NCBI RefSeq assembly: GCF_007896435.1
Contig: NZ_VCBL01000002.1
Span: forward strand, 310,001-374,000
Direction of reading: 5' to 3'
DNA length: 64,000 nt
Source of the DNA: Rummeliibacillus suwonensis
GTDB taxonomy: Bacteria > Bacillota > Bacilli > Bacillales_A > Planococcaceae
Under the pieces are notes generated by a model that was not told the DNA's origin, ran no database searches, and was given only the letters and a program-made list of their open reading frames with translations. This document shows positions 8,938 through 17,543 of this stretch, piece by piece. The translations under genes were made by a program, and so were the position numbers. The stretch's first letter is position 1, and each line of letters begins with the position of its first letter.

Positions 8938-10275
8938 TTACTTTGTAAAAGTGGTTGTTTCTAAATTTGACTTTATTTCATTGCAAATCAACTGGATATC
9001 TTCTGAATAAGTTCGCACAGTAAATGCGTCTGATCGTAAAACTTCAGATGAAGCCGCCACAACCTCTTGTATTTTTTTCTCATAAATTTGGATAAATTGA
9101 TCGATCATTGGACAATCAACGTTTAAACACCTAGCAATCCCTTGAATGATTTTCACACGGTAATAATCTTCCTTTGGCATTCTTGGAATGTCCCAATAAC
9201 CATCAAGATTAAGAAACATTTTTCGAATTGGAACAGCTGAAAAGTCAAAATATCTTCCTTCTACGTCAGGAGTAGAAAATGGATCGATTAATAATGATGC
9301 ATAGCGAATATATAGCAGATATTCTTGATGGATAGGTTCAAATTGCTCAAAATTTTCAATATCAGAACGTGATAAACTTTCTGACCTCAAAGGATAATTG
9401 TCATCTACCATAAACTGCAAAAGATTAAGAGTCTTAATGTTTAATCGCTGAACAACTGCCATGATCTCTTTCCAATGATTCAATAGATTATGGATCAATT
9501 GCTTTGTGATTGGTCCCTCAGGATATAGTTTATAAACATATTTCTTGACCGTAGTCTCTTCAAATATTTCCTTTAGTGAGAACTCATTCATAAATAAGGG
9601 AGGATGTACATATAAAGAAATATTTCTTGTCTCCGCTTCTAATGGAGATGCCATCATTTCTAGCTGAATACCCAATTGATGAAACAAATTCTTTAATATG
9701 GTCATCCGCTCAGAGTTGTTTTTCGTCGAACCTATATATACCTTTTTCTTCATACCTGTTGTTAGTACTTCATTGGACGGTGTATCATTCAACCATCGAG
9801 TATCCCCATAATATGTAGAAAAACTAATAACTTCTGCCTGAGAGGATACGCTCTTTAAATAACTAGCAATCAAACTATTAGAACCAAATGTGGGGGAAAT
9901 CAAAACAACACATTTAGCATCCAATAATACTTTCTGATCCATTTGCTTTAATACTGTGGTATAAGCGTCTGTAGTTACCGAAAGAATAATCGTATCCCAA
10001 TTACCTGCTATCTTGTGGTAACCTTTATAAAGCTTGTCGATGACACATTCTCCATTTAATGTATGATGTTGTTTATTTTGTGTATTAGCCTTCACTAAAA
10101 AGCCTTGCTTTGCTATGTTTTCATAAACGTTCTTCGAGCGAATAGACTCCCTACCAGCAATACTTATTTCACAATTCAGATTATTCTTAAAATTAACAGC
10201 CAGTTGAATGGATGTCGGCCCTGTCCCTAACAATAAAACCCGTTCGAACGGTGTCATACTAAATATCATCTCCAT
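8938..10275 (-). CDS. cntM: CntM-like opine (staphylopine-type) dehydrogenase
   Basis: A 445-residue opine-metallophore dehydrogenase. The N-terminal nucleotide-binding fold begins at residues 12-27 with RVLLLGTGPTSIQLAV (GxGxxS). This family reductively condenses the CntL product with an alpha-keto acid using NAD(P)H; pyruvate gives staphylopine and 2-oxoglutarate gives pseudopaline. The substrate cannot be read from the sequence by eye. The fold's C-terminal helical domain follows from about residue 190 (NISLYVHPPLFMN). It starts 9 bp after cntL with an ATG, and sits between cntL and cntA as in Staphylococcus aureus. The assignment is strong from order plus sequence. Confidence 0.9.
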   Translation of the reverse strand: MEMIFSMTPFERVLLLGTGPTSIQLAVNFKNNLNCEISIAGRESIRSKNVYENIAKQGFLVKANTQNKQHHTLNGECVIDKLYKGYHKIAGNWDTIILSVTTDAYTTVLKQMDQKVLLDAKCVVLISPTFGSNSLIASYLKSVSSQAEVISFSTYYGDTRWLNDTPSNEVLTTGMKKKVYIGSTKNNSERMTILKNLFHQLGIQLEMMASPLEAETRNISLYVHPPLFMNEFSLKEIFEETTVKKYVYKLYPEGPITKQLIHNLLNHWKEIMAVVQRLNIKTLNLLQFMVDDNYPLRSESLSRSDIENFEQFEPIHQEYLLYIRYASLLIDPFSTPDVEGRYFDFSAVPIRKMFLNLDGYWDIPRMPKEDYYRVKIIQGIARCLNVDCPMIDQFIQIYEKKIQEVVAASSEVLRSDAFTVRTYSEDIQLICNEIKSNLETTTFTK

Positions 10276-10284
10276 ATTTTCTGA

Positions 10285-11082
10285 TCATGCTTTTTGGTAT
10301 AAAGCCACATCGAATACATTATGAGGTTGAAGTACCTGTTCAATTAAATGCCATTTAGTATCATCCACTGTTTTCATTGGATAGTTAAACAGTGATTTCA
10401 AGTCATCACCGTATCTCATAGCGATTAAAACCTCGTTATTCGTGAGATCATACAATTGATCTAAAATATCATATTTACGGCTAACTGTGGAACTGAAAAT
10501 AATATGTGTAATATCATGGATGCATTCAAGTTCCTCAACAAACTTATTTTCAATTTGAATATTTAGTTGATCTCCTAATTTCGCCACCACTCTTCTTCCT
10601 AATATTATCGCCTCATCATCGATGTCAATGCCGATAACCTCAGCACCTGTTCGTTTTGCGATTAATAATGGTGTCATCGGAAAAGATCCCGAACCTACTA
10701 ACAATACTTTCGATTGGGCAGTAATATGGAAACTACTAAACTCCTCTTCAATACAGCTCTCTATATTTTGAAAATAACGATTACTTTTTTCATCTTCATT
10801 TAATAATTTTAAAGCACGGTATTTCTCCATAATCTTTACACTATAAGCTGAATTCTCTCTCAAATTATTAATAAGATCCTTTATTTCTCCTGATTTTTTC
10901 AATACTTTCCACGGAATTTGGTTGCTCTCTTTTGTAATAAAGACGGAATAGTCATTAATCGTTTTCTCCAATTCAATATAGCGATTGAATGTGTCATCAT
11001 AAGCCTTGACCATTTGTTCAAATTGATCAGCAAAAAGATGTAAACTCCTTATAAACTCTTCTGTCTTCTCCACTGACTTCAC
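10285..11082 (-). CDS. cntL: CntL-like nicotianamine-type aminobutanoyl transferase
   Basis: A 265-residue nicotianamine-synthase-like enzyme. The N-terminal half (1-115) is helical. The C-terminal half is a SAM-binding Rossmann domain with KVLLVGSGSFPMTPLLIA (residues ~125-142) and EVIGIDIDDEAI following. CntL transfers one 3-amino-3-carboxypropyl group from S-adenosylmethionine onto histidine, the first committed backbone step of staphylopine-type metallophores. It lies 8 bp after cntK and 9 bp before cntM, so the three biosynthetic genes form one translational block. Confidence 0.9.
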   Translation of the reverse strand: MKSVEKTEEFIRSLHLFADQFEQMVKAYDDTFNRYIELEKTINDYSVFITKESNQIPWKVLKKSGEIKDLINNLRENSAYSVKIMEKYRALKLLNEDEKSNRYFQNIESCIEEEFSSFHITAQSKVLLVGSGSFPMTPLLIAKRTGAEVIGIDIDDEAIILGRRVVAKLGDQLNIQIENKFVEELECIHDITHIIFSSTVSRKYDILDQLYDLTNNEVLIAMRYGDDLKSLFNYPMKTVDDTKWHLIEQVLQPHNVFDVALYQKA

Positions 11083-11090
11083 TCCTATTT

Positions 11091-11909
11091 TTACAATTTA
11101 ATATACGCCCTTCCTTTTGCAACAATGTCGACGATTCCTTTAATCTGTACATGCTTTGATTTTTCAGTATAATTTGCCGATACTTGAATGGTGCCACCTG
11201 GCTGCTTTATTTTCTCCATAATCTCTCTCTTCTTTTTCCATGCTAAATATATTCCTATAGATGCAGTACCTGAGCCGCACCCTCGTTCCCAAACCATACT
11301 TTCTAAGGCAGGTACATAGATTAAAGGGGCTAACTCATTGCTTTCTTCCCTATACAATAGTATTCCTATTAATCGCTCGTCCAACGCTTTACCAAGCAGT
11401 CTCGCTAAATCTTGAATCCTTTCTTTCAAATGATTACTGAATGACCTTACTTTTAAAATAATATGCAAATAACTATCATATCTTATAAATACGATGTCCC
11501 TACCAATACCTTCATAGTCAATCGTACTCTGCCAGATCTTTTGAGGAATTGGCATTTTTACTTGACATTCATATCGGTCTATATTTTTTTGCACATTACA
11601 TAAAACTAAATCATCTATACCAGAAGACTCTAATACGACATTAGCTTCAGCTTGTTGTTCAGATGCGATTAAACAAGCTAATGCCATACAAGAATTGCCA
11701 CAAAATTCTTCTCCCGCCATAAAAAGCTTAGCAGTAGCTTGATCATTTGTTGATTTTTCTATAAAACCTACTTGTTCGGCATGTACGCTATCATAAGACA
11801 TGATTTTCGCGGCAATTTTGGGATAGTCTTTTAAAGGATGATTTGTTTTAATAAGGATTGTCATATTTTGTGTAGCACTCAATTTTATAAATTCTACTTC
11901 TTGCTGCAT
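11091..11909 (-). CDS. cntK: CntK-like histidine racemase
   Basis: A 272-residue protein of the DapF (diaminopimelate epimerase) fold. Two catalytic-cysteine motifs are present: GEEFCGNSCMALACL with Cys70, and WERGCGSGTASIGIY with Cys211, matching the paired-cysteine, cofactor-independent racemase mechanism. In the staphylopine pathway CntK converts L-His to D-His for CntL. Its presence distinguishes this locus from CntK-less opine systems (pseudopaline type) and predicts a D-His-containing product. It is the first gene of the operon, 60-120 bp downstream of the Zur/Fur-like promoter. A primary role as dapF is unlikely given the linked genes. Confidence 0.88.
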   Translation of the reverse strand: MQQEVEFIKLSATQNMTILIKTNHPLKDYPKIAAKIMSYDSVHAEQVGFIEKSTNDQATAKLFMAGEEFCGNSCMALACLIASEQQAEANVVLESSGIDDLVLCNVQKNIDRYECQVKMPIPQKIWQSTIDYEGIGRDIVFIRYDSYLHIILKVRSFSNHLKERIQDLARLLGKALDERLIGILLYREESNELAPLIYVPALESMVWERGCGSGTASIGIYLAWKKKREIMEKIKQPGGTIQVSANYTEKSKHVQIKGIVDIVAKGRAYIKL

Positions 11910-11971
11910 GATAACCCCCTTCTGAAAGTGTCCTCTGTTTTCTTTAAAGTTCTACTTCACAAAAACTTCAT

Positions 11972-12035
11972 AAATCGTAATGATTACTATTATCATTTAC
12001 ATATTTTAATCTAACATACTTATTGATAATGTCAA
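11972..12035 (-). promoter_or_regulatory. cnt operon promoter with Zur box and overlapping Fur-like box
   Basis: On the minus strand TTGACA (12035-12030) and TAGATT (12013-12008) are 16 bp apart, giving a sigma-A promoter with a perfect -35. Just downstream, 11972-11992 carries arms AAATCGTAAT and ATTACTATTA around a central G, 19 of 21 positions of the Bacillus Zur consensus. Overlapping it, 11981-11995 (TGATTACTATTATCA) matches the 7-1-7 Fur pattern in all but two positions. An operator over the transcription start fits repression by zinc and possibly iron, as known for the staphylococcal cnt operon. Confidence 0.8.
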
Positions 12036-12224
12036 CACAAAAAATTAAATATTTTTATTTTTTTACAATATATAGGAAGACTATCATTTTTGCAGAACAC
12101 TTGAAATTATTCACTTTAATAAAACAAAAACGTAAATTTATTCTTCTAACCAAGAATGGTTAAAGCTACCTAAATGCAAGTATGGTATAGTAGACGGGAC
12201 ATGGTTAGTAAAGGAGTTCGAAAA

Positions 12225-14414
12225 ATGGCAAAAAAAATTGTAATTGCGGAAAAGCCTTCTGTTGCACGTGATATAGCAAATGTTTTGAAGTGTACAAAGA
12301 AGGGCAATGGATTTTTAGAAGGAAACAACTATATCGTTACGTGGGCTTTAGGACATTTAGTCACTTTAGCTGATCCTGAAGAATATGATCTTAAATATAA
12401 AACATGGAATTTAAACGATCTTCCTATGCTTCCACAACATATGAAATTAGTGATTATCAAACAAACTCAAAAACAATTCCATGCTGTGAAAGCACAATTA
12501 CATCGTAATGACATCGATGAAATCATTATCGCAACGGATGCAGGGCGCGAAGGAGAATTAGTCGCTCGCTGGATCATTGAAAAAGCCAAAATTCGTAAAC
12601 CGATTAAGCGATTATGGATCTCCTCCGTTACAGATAAAGCGATTAAAGACGGATTTAACCATTTGAAACCTGGCAAAGCCTATGAAAATTTATATACTGC
12701 GGCAGTAGCACGGGCTGAAGCAGATTGGTATGTGGGTTTAAATGCCACTCGTGCCTTAACAACAAAGTTTAATGCTCAACTAAACTGCGGCCGTGTACAG
12801 ACGCCAACAGTTGCAATGGTTGCCGCACGTGAAGATGAAATAAAACATTTTAAACCTCAAACTTACTATGGCATCGAAATTCAAACAACAGATGGACTTC
12901 AATTGACATGGCAAGATGCAAATGGTAGCAGTCGCAGCTTTTCAAAAGAAAAGATGGATACGATAATTCAATCACTTGAACATAAAAATGCAACGATCTT
13001 CTCCGTTGAACGTAAGATGAAGAAAACCTTTGCACCTGCTTTATACGATTTAACAGAACTTCAACGTGATGCCAACAAAATTTTTGGATTTTCAGCCAAG
13101 GAAACATTAAATATCATGCAAAAATTGTACGAGCACCATAAAGTTTTAACTTATCCTCGCACGGATTCGCGTTATTTGTCTTCAGATATCGTAGGTACGC
13201 TTCCAGAACGTTTAAAAGCATGCGGTATAGGAGAATATCGCTCTTATGCTCATAAAATAGCCGCAAAACCGATTAAAGCAACGAAAGCATTTGTAGATGA
13301 TCAAAAAGTAAACGATCACCACGCTATCATCCCAACTGAAGGGTATGTAAATTTAGCAAAATTTTCAAGTAATGAACGTAAAATATATGACCTTGTCATA
13401 AAACGTTTTTTAGCAGTGCTGTACCCTGCCTTTGAATATGAACAATTAACTGTAAAAGCAAAAATAGGTACGCAACAATTTATCGCTAAGGGTAAATTGA
13501 TCCTCAATGCTGGTTGGAAAGAAATATACGCCAATCATTTTGATGATGAAGAAACAACGGATGATATAAAAGAGCAACGGTTACCTCAGCTTGAAAAAGG
13601 GGATATATTAAAAACAAAATCCATTATACAAACGTCTGGTCAAACCAAACCACCAGCTCGTTTTACAGAAGCTACCTTGCTATCTGCTATGGAAAACCCT
13701 ACAAAATATATGGGATCAAATGATAAAAAGTTAGCAGATACACTAAGATCAACAGGTGGACTCGGTACAGTTGCCACGCGTGCCGATATCATCGACAAAT
13801 TATTCAACTCATTCCTAATCGAAAAAAGAGGTGGCAAAGAGATCTTTATCACCTCTAAAGGACGGCAGTTGCTGGACTTAGTGCCAGAAGAATTAAAATC
13901 ACCCGCAACAACAGCAGAATGGGAACAAAAACTTGAGCTAATTGCAAAAGGAAAGCTCAAAAAAGACCTATTCATCAATGAAATGAAGGATCATACGAAA
14001 AAAATCGTCATGGAAATTAAAAAAAGTGACAAAAAATATAAGCATGACAATATTTCCACTAAATGCTGTCCAGATTGTGGGAAGCCAATGCTCGAAGTCA
14101 ATGGAAAAAAAGGCAAAATGCTCGTCTGCCAGGATCGGGAATGTGGTTATCGAAAAAATGTATCACGTATCACTAATGCTCGCTGCCCACAATGTAAAAA
14201 GAAAATGGAGCTTCGAGGAGAGGGTGAAGGTCAATTCTTTGCATGCAAATGTGGCTATCGAGAAAAACTGTCTACTTTTAAAGCCCGCCGTGAAAAGGAA
14301 GGTAACGGAAAAGTGGATAAACGAAGTGTGCAAAAGTATTTAAAAAAACAACAAAAAGAAGAAGCGGTTAATAATCCATTTGCAGAGTTATTAAAAGACA
14401 TGAAGCTGGATTAA
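12225..14414 (+). CDS. topB: DNA topoisomerase III
   Basis: A 729-residue type IA topoisomerase. The N-terminal Toprim domain starts KIVIAEKPSVARDIA and has the acidic ATDAGREGELVAR motif near residues 101-113. The catalytic tyrosine lies in LTYPRTDSRYLSSD near residue 310. The C-terminal tail contains two zinc-ribbon-like cysteine clusters (CCPDCGKP ... CQDRECGY; CPQCKKK ... CKCGY). TopB relaxes and decatenates DNA by passing single strands. The start is ATG 12225 because AAAGGAG lies 9 nt upstream; in-frame codons back to 12174 extend it without conserved sequence. Length equals the usual Bacillus TopB. It is transcribed away from the cnt operon and closed by the hairpin at 14576. Confidence 0.95.
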   Translation: MAKKIVIAEKPSVARDIANVLKCTKKGNGFLEGNNYIVTWALGHLVTLADPEEYDLKYKTWNLNDLPMLPQHMKLVIIKQTQKQFHAVKAQLHRNDIDEIIIATDAGREGELVARWIIEKAKIRKPIKRLWISSVTDKAIKDGFNHLKPGKAYENLYTAAVARAEADWYVGLNATRALTTKFNAQLNCGRVQTPTVAMVAAREDEIKHFKPQTYYGIEIQTTDGLQLTWQDANGSSRSFSKEKMDTIIQSLEHKNATIFSVERKMKKTFAPALYDLTELQRDANKIFGFSAKETLNIMQKLYEHHKVLTYPRTDSRYLSSDIVGTLPERLKACGIGEYRSYAHKIAAKPIKATKAFVDDQKVNDHHAIIPTEGYVNLAKFSSNERKIYDLVIKRFLAVLYPAFEYEQLTVKAKIGTQQFIAKGKLILNAGWKEIYANHFDDEETTDDIKEQRLPQLEKGDILKTKSIIQTSGQTKPPARFTEATLLSAMENPTKYMGSNDKKLADTLRSTGGLGTVATRADIIDKLFNSFLIEKRGGKEIFITSKGRQLLDLVPEELKSPATTAEWEQKLELIAKGKLKKDLFINEMKDHTKKIVMEIKKSDKKYKHDNISTKCCPDCGKPMLEVNGKKGKMLVCQDRECGYRKNVSRITNARCPQCKKKMELRGEGEGQFFACKCGYREKLSTFKARREKEGNGKVDKRSVQKYLKKQQKEEAVNNPFAELLKDMKLD

Positions 14415-14575
14415 ATGATTTTCTAATGAAGGAAATTTCACGCAGTGGAGGTTTTCTTCATTCTCTACTGCACATGCGTTGAATCAATCAGTGCTCCCTG
14501 CTTTTAATTTGAAGTTTGAAGTGAGGAGTTTACGTTCTGTTTATATAGATAAAATAATTTGAATGCAAAGACGAA

Positions 14576-14618
14576 GGAGTTACGAATATCCATGAATATA
14601 TTCGTAACTCCCTTTTCT
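14576..14618 (+). terminator. Terminator after topB
   Basis: A perfect 14-bp stem (14576-14589 with 14598-14611, GGAGTTACGAATAT arms) is followed by CTTTTCTT. It lies between convergent topB and the ABC-F gene and could serve both strands. Confidence 0.75.
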
Positions 14619-14706
14619 TATTGTATAGCTAGATACATTAGACTTTTGCATCCCAATTACATTTTCAATTGGTTACTAGGATAACAAAAGATTTATCTTT
14701 TTCACT

Positions 14707-16341
14707 TTAGTCGCGTTTGTTTTTAAACTGGAAACTTTTTGCCTGTTGCTTTTCCTTCGCCCATTGATAATCGCCTTGATGAATTGTCACGGTTTGGTGT
14801 TCAATCCACGCAATCCTCGTAAAAATTTTTTGTAAAAAATAGCGATCATGGCTTACTGCAATGATGGTTCCTGTAAAATTTTGAAGATTATCCTCTAATA
14901 CTTCTCGCGATTCAATATCTAAATGATTGGTCGGTTCGTCCAAAATCAATAAATTGATATCTTGCTGCATCAGTTGAGCAAGCCGTAAGCGCATTTTCTC
15001 CCCACCACTTAAATCACACACTTTTTTATATACATCAAAGCCATAGAATAGAAACTGTGCGAGTACATGCCTTGCTTCTCCTTCAGTCATAGAGATATTT
15101 TCACGGAAGGCATCGATTAATCTAGCTTGGTCATCAAACGTTTCAAATTGTTGAGCAAGATAACCAATTTTCACATTACGACCAATGATACACTGTCCTC
15201 TATCTGGCTTCACCTCCCCAAGCATCATTTTGAGTAAGGTGGATTTTCCTGTACCGTTTTCGCCCACAATCGCTAAACGATCTTGCCAATATACAGAAAA
15301 ACTAACGTCTTTCAGCAATGTTGTCTTATAAATCCTTGCAGCATTCTTAACGGAAATGACTTCTTTACCGCTTCGATCCTTGGCCTCTAATTGTAAGCAC
15401 ATTTTCTGACTGTTTTTTGGCTTTTTAACTAATTCTATTCGAGCCAGAGCTTTTTCCATACTCTTTGCTTTACGATATAAATCTGGATTGGGCGGTGATG
15501 CTTCATTCGCCCATTGTCTTAGACGTTTAATGGCTTCTTTCATTTTTTTAATCTTTTTTTGTTGCTCCTGATATTGGGCAAATTGTTGAGCAATCTGTTC
15601 TTCTTTTCCCCTTACATAGTCATCATAATTTCCATGGAAAATACTCGCTTCTCCATCTTCTAGCTCGATTACTTTTTGTACAACATTATTCATAAATTGG
15701 CGGTCATGCGAAACAACAAGTACTGTACCAGAAAAATTTTTGATATATTCCTCTAACCACTCAATAGCTAGTAAATCTAAATGATTGGTCGGCTCATCTA
15801 ACAACAAAATAGAAGGATTTTGAAGCAAAAGCTGTCCTAGCATAACCTTTGTTTTTTCGCCACCACTCAGATTTTCAAAAGGCTGCTCCAGCAATTGATG
15901 AATCCCTAAGCCGTTGGCGACACTTGTCATTTTGGACTCTATTTCATAACCACCTGATTGCATAAATTGTTCCTGTAATTGTCCATATTCATTTAATATT
16001 TTTTCAAGTTTTTCTGCTACTGCCATTTGCTGCTCAAGTTCTGTCATTTTGCGCTGAATCGTTAATAGTGGAGAAAATGCTTCCTTTAAGACATCTATTA
16101 CTGAATGATCAGGATAAAAAGGAATTTGATGCAAATAGCCAATCATATGATCTTTCTTTTTTATGATCCTTCCTTCATCAGGTATTTCTACACCGGCTAA
16201 TAATTGTAATAATGTTGTTTTCCCGCATCCATTATTTCCTACTATAGCTACATGTTCAGCTGTCTGAACTTCAACTGTTAAATTTTCAAAAATCATATGA
16301 CCACCAAATGACTTGGTGATGTTTTCTGCCTTTATAGACAT
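14707..16341 (-). CDS. ABC-F protein, probable ribosome-protection (antibiotic) type
   Basis: A 544-residue soluble ABC-F ATPase with two cassettes. Site 1 has GNNGCGKTT, LSGGEKTKV and LLLDEPTNHLD; site 2 has GENGTGKST, LSGGEKMRL and LILDEPTNHLD; both have SHDR H-loops. Between them is a charged linker (about residues 250-305, IKKMKEAIKRLRQWANEASP onward), the P-site tRNA-interaction motif that dislodges drugs in resistance ABC-Fs. There is no transmembrane domain. The compact length and, above all, the leader peptide plus terminator upstream point to the inducible ribosome-protection group (VmlR/Vga/Msr-like) rather than a housekeeping ABC-F. Drug range cannot be predicted. The ATG at 16341 is preceded by GGAGGGAAAG. 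Confidence 0.85.
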   Translation of the reverse strand: MSIKAENITKSFGGHMIFENLTVEVQTAEHVAIVGNNGCGKTTLLQLLAGVEIPDEGRIIKKKDHMIGYLHQIPFYPDHSVIDVLKEAFSPLLTIQRKMTELEQQMAVAEKLEKILNEYGQLQEQFMQSGGYEIESKMTSVANGLGIHQLLEQPFENLSGGEKTKVMLGQLLLQNPSILLLDEPTNHLDLLAIEWLEEYIKNFSGTVLVVSHDRQFMNNVVQKVIELEDGEASIFHGNYDDYVRGKEEQIAQQFAQYQEQQKKIKKMKEAIKRLRQWANEASPPNPDLYRKAKSMEKALARIELVKKPKNSQKMCLQLEAKDRSGKEVISVKNAARIYKTTLLKDVSFSVYWQDRLAIVGENGTGKSTLLKMMLGEVKPDRGQCIIGRNVKIGYLAQQFETFDDQARLIDAFRENISMTEGEARHVLAQFLFYGFDVYKKVCDLSGGEKMRLRLAQLMQQDINLLILDEPTNHLDIESREVLEDNLQNFTGTIIAVSHDRYFLQKIFTRIAWIEHQTVTIHQGDYQWAKEKQQAKSFQFKNKRD

Positions 16342-16388
16342 TTTCTTTCCCTCCGAATACGTAGCGGAAAAGTCTTCACATACAAAAA

Positions 16389-16412
16389 AGACTGCTCATT
16401 AACGAGCAGTCT
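16389..16412 (-). terminator. Attenuator terminator between leader and ABC-F gene
   Basis: On the minus strand AGACTGCTC (16412-16404), a 6-nt loop and GAGCAGTCT (16397-16389) make a 9-bp GC-rich hairpin followed by TTTTTT. It sits 30 bp past the leader stop and about 50 bp before the ABC-F start, so it would abort transcription before the coding region unless disrupted. Confidence 0.85.
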
Positions 16413-16427
16413 CTTCTTTTTAAAAAT

Positions 16428-16594
16428 AGGTGAAAAGAATGGTTAATCAGCTACGTTTTTTATTTGATTTGCTTTAAAAAAGGACATAGTTATCCCGTTA
16501 TGAGCAAAATCAAAAGTAATGACACGTGCAAAATACATAGCTGTATCTACATTTACACTTGTCACCATAGCTGAATTTTTCATTCTTTTCACCT
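16428..16594 (-). promoter_or_regulatory. Long-range complementary pair enclosing the leader ORF
   Basis: The segment 16428-16441 (AGGTGAAAAGAATG on the plus strand) is perfectly complementary, over 14 nt, to the minus-strand ribosome binding site and start codon of the leader at 16581-16594. In the transcript the RNA just after the leader stop could therefore pair with the leader's SD and AUG, enclosing the whole leader ORF. A perfect 14-nt match at exactly these two positions is unlikely to be chance. The role is inferred. Confidence 0.6.
16443..16583 (-). CDS. 46-residue leader peptide of the ABC-F gene
   Basis: An ATG at 16583 directly after a perfect GGAGGTGAAAAGA ribosome binding site opens a 46-codon frame beginning MKNSAMVTSVNVDTAMYFAR and ending FKANQIKNVAD, stop at 16443. 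It lies under its own promoter (16616-16644) and upstream of a strong terminator, the layout of ribosome-stalling leaders controlling antibiotic-resistance genes. I do not recognise a known arrest motif. It is longer than classic erm/msr leaders. Alternatively it is an independent small gene, but the spacing argues for a regulatory leader. Confidence 0.65.
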   Translation of the reverse strand: MKNSAMVTSVNVDTAMYFARVITFDFAHNGITMSFFKANQIKNVAD

Positions 16595-16615
16595 CCGTTC
16601 AAATCTATTAAGTAA

Positions 16616-16644
16616 ATTATAGCATATCATCCAATTGATAACAA
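16616..16644 (-). promoter_or_regulatory. Sigma-A promoter of the leader/ABC-F transcript
   Basis: On the minus strand TTGTTA (16644-16639) and a consensus TATAAT (16621-16616) are separated by 17 bp. The leader ATG at 16583 lies about 26 nt downstream of the predicted transcription start. Confidence 0.75.
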
Positions 16645-16699
16645 TCTTATACAGGAAAGGATCGTTATGCTTCTTAATTAGAGTAACTTATTGTTGCAT

Positions 16700-17263
16700 C
16701 TAATGTTGGTCGATCGTTTCTTTTGGTAGATCCTCACTTAATCTACAATATTTCACAAAGACGCGTGCCATTTCACGAAGTCGCTCATGAACGTCTTTAT
16801 CAATAATTTTATACTCTTTATCAAAATGACCAGCATGTGTATAAACATAGTTAGGTGTTACTAATGCGCGGAAATAATCAAGGATTGGTTTTAACTGATT
16901 TTCCACTACTAAATGATGTTGATAAGTGCCCCCGTTTGCAACGATTGAAACTGGTTTATATCGCAATGCTTTTGGATGGAGAAAGTCAAATGTATTCTTT
17001 AAAACACCTGGGATAGAGCCTTGGAAAATGGGTGTTGCAAAAATATAGCCATCTGCTCCCTCAATTGTTTTTACCAATTTTTTCATATCATCATTGTATT
17101 CGTCAAATGGGCGGCCATCCACGAATTGATGATCAAAATCAGCTAAATGCAATTGTTCAATTTCTAAATGATGGTCAAATTCTTTAATATATTGCTCAAC
17201 TTGCTCTAAAATGGCACCTGTTTTTCGTCCTATGATGGTGCCGTCAACAAGTAAGATTTTCAT
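16700..17263 (-). CDS. NADPH-dependent FMN reductase family protein
   Basis: A 187-residue flavodoxin-fold oxidoreductase. The FMN-phosphate loop follows the first strand (ILLVDGTIIGRKTGAIL), and the FATPIFQGSIPGVLKNTFDF segment near residues 76-95 is the typical flavin/second-substrate loop of the NADPH-dependent FMN reductase (azoreductase/YhdA-like) family. It is cytoplasmic. It sits alone, with the divergent PseG-like gene 280 bp away; nothing recognisable was seen in 17264-17543 apart from the ribosome binding site of the next gene. The specific electron acceptor cannot be inferred. Confidence 0.85.
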   Translation of the reverse strand: MKILLVDGTIIGRKTGAILEQVEQYIKEFDHHLEIEQLHLADFDHQFVDGRPFDEYNDDMKKLVKTIEGADGYIFATPIFQGSIPGVLKNTFDFLHPKALRYKPVSIVANGGTYQHHLVVENQLKPILDYFRALVTPNYVYTHAGHFDKEYKIIDKDVHERLREMARVFVKYCRLSEDLPKETIDQH

Positions 17264-17543
17264 AAGTTGTTTCCTCCAATTCAGAATTCCTAAATTTATT
17301 GTAACAAATGCAGCAGCCCTATATAAGGTGTCACGCTTAAAATAACAAATAAATCAGTCTTTTGACGGAAAAATAAAATCATTTTTTCAGTTATATATAG
17401 ATTTTTTGTAAGTCAGGATGGACGAGCATTTTTATGCTTCTTATGGAGAGTATCCAAAGTTCCTAGAGTTTCACGATGATTTTATACATATTACACATCT
17501 TCATCCCATAAATTGAAAAGAGCAGTGGAAAGGATGGAGATGT

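Noticed and set aside
11091-11909. Annotation as diaminopimelate epimerase DapF
   Set aside because: Same fold and cysteine pair, but the linked cntL-cntM and the CntK-sized layout favour histidine racemase.
16428-16441. Possible second ribosome binding site and start (AGGTGAAAAGAATG) on the plus strand
   Set aside because: The frame that follows is short and antisense to the leader ORF; the sequence is better explained as complement of the leader's SD.
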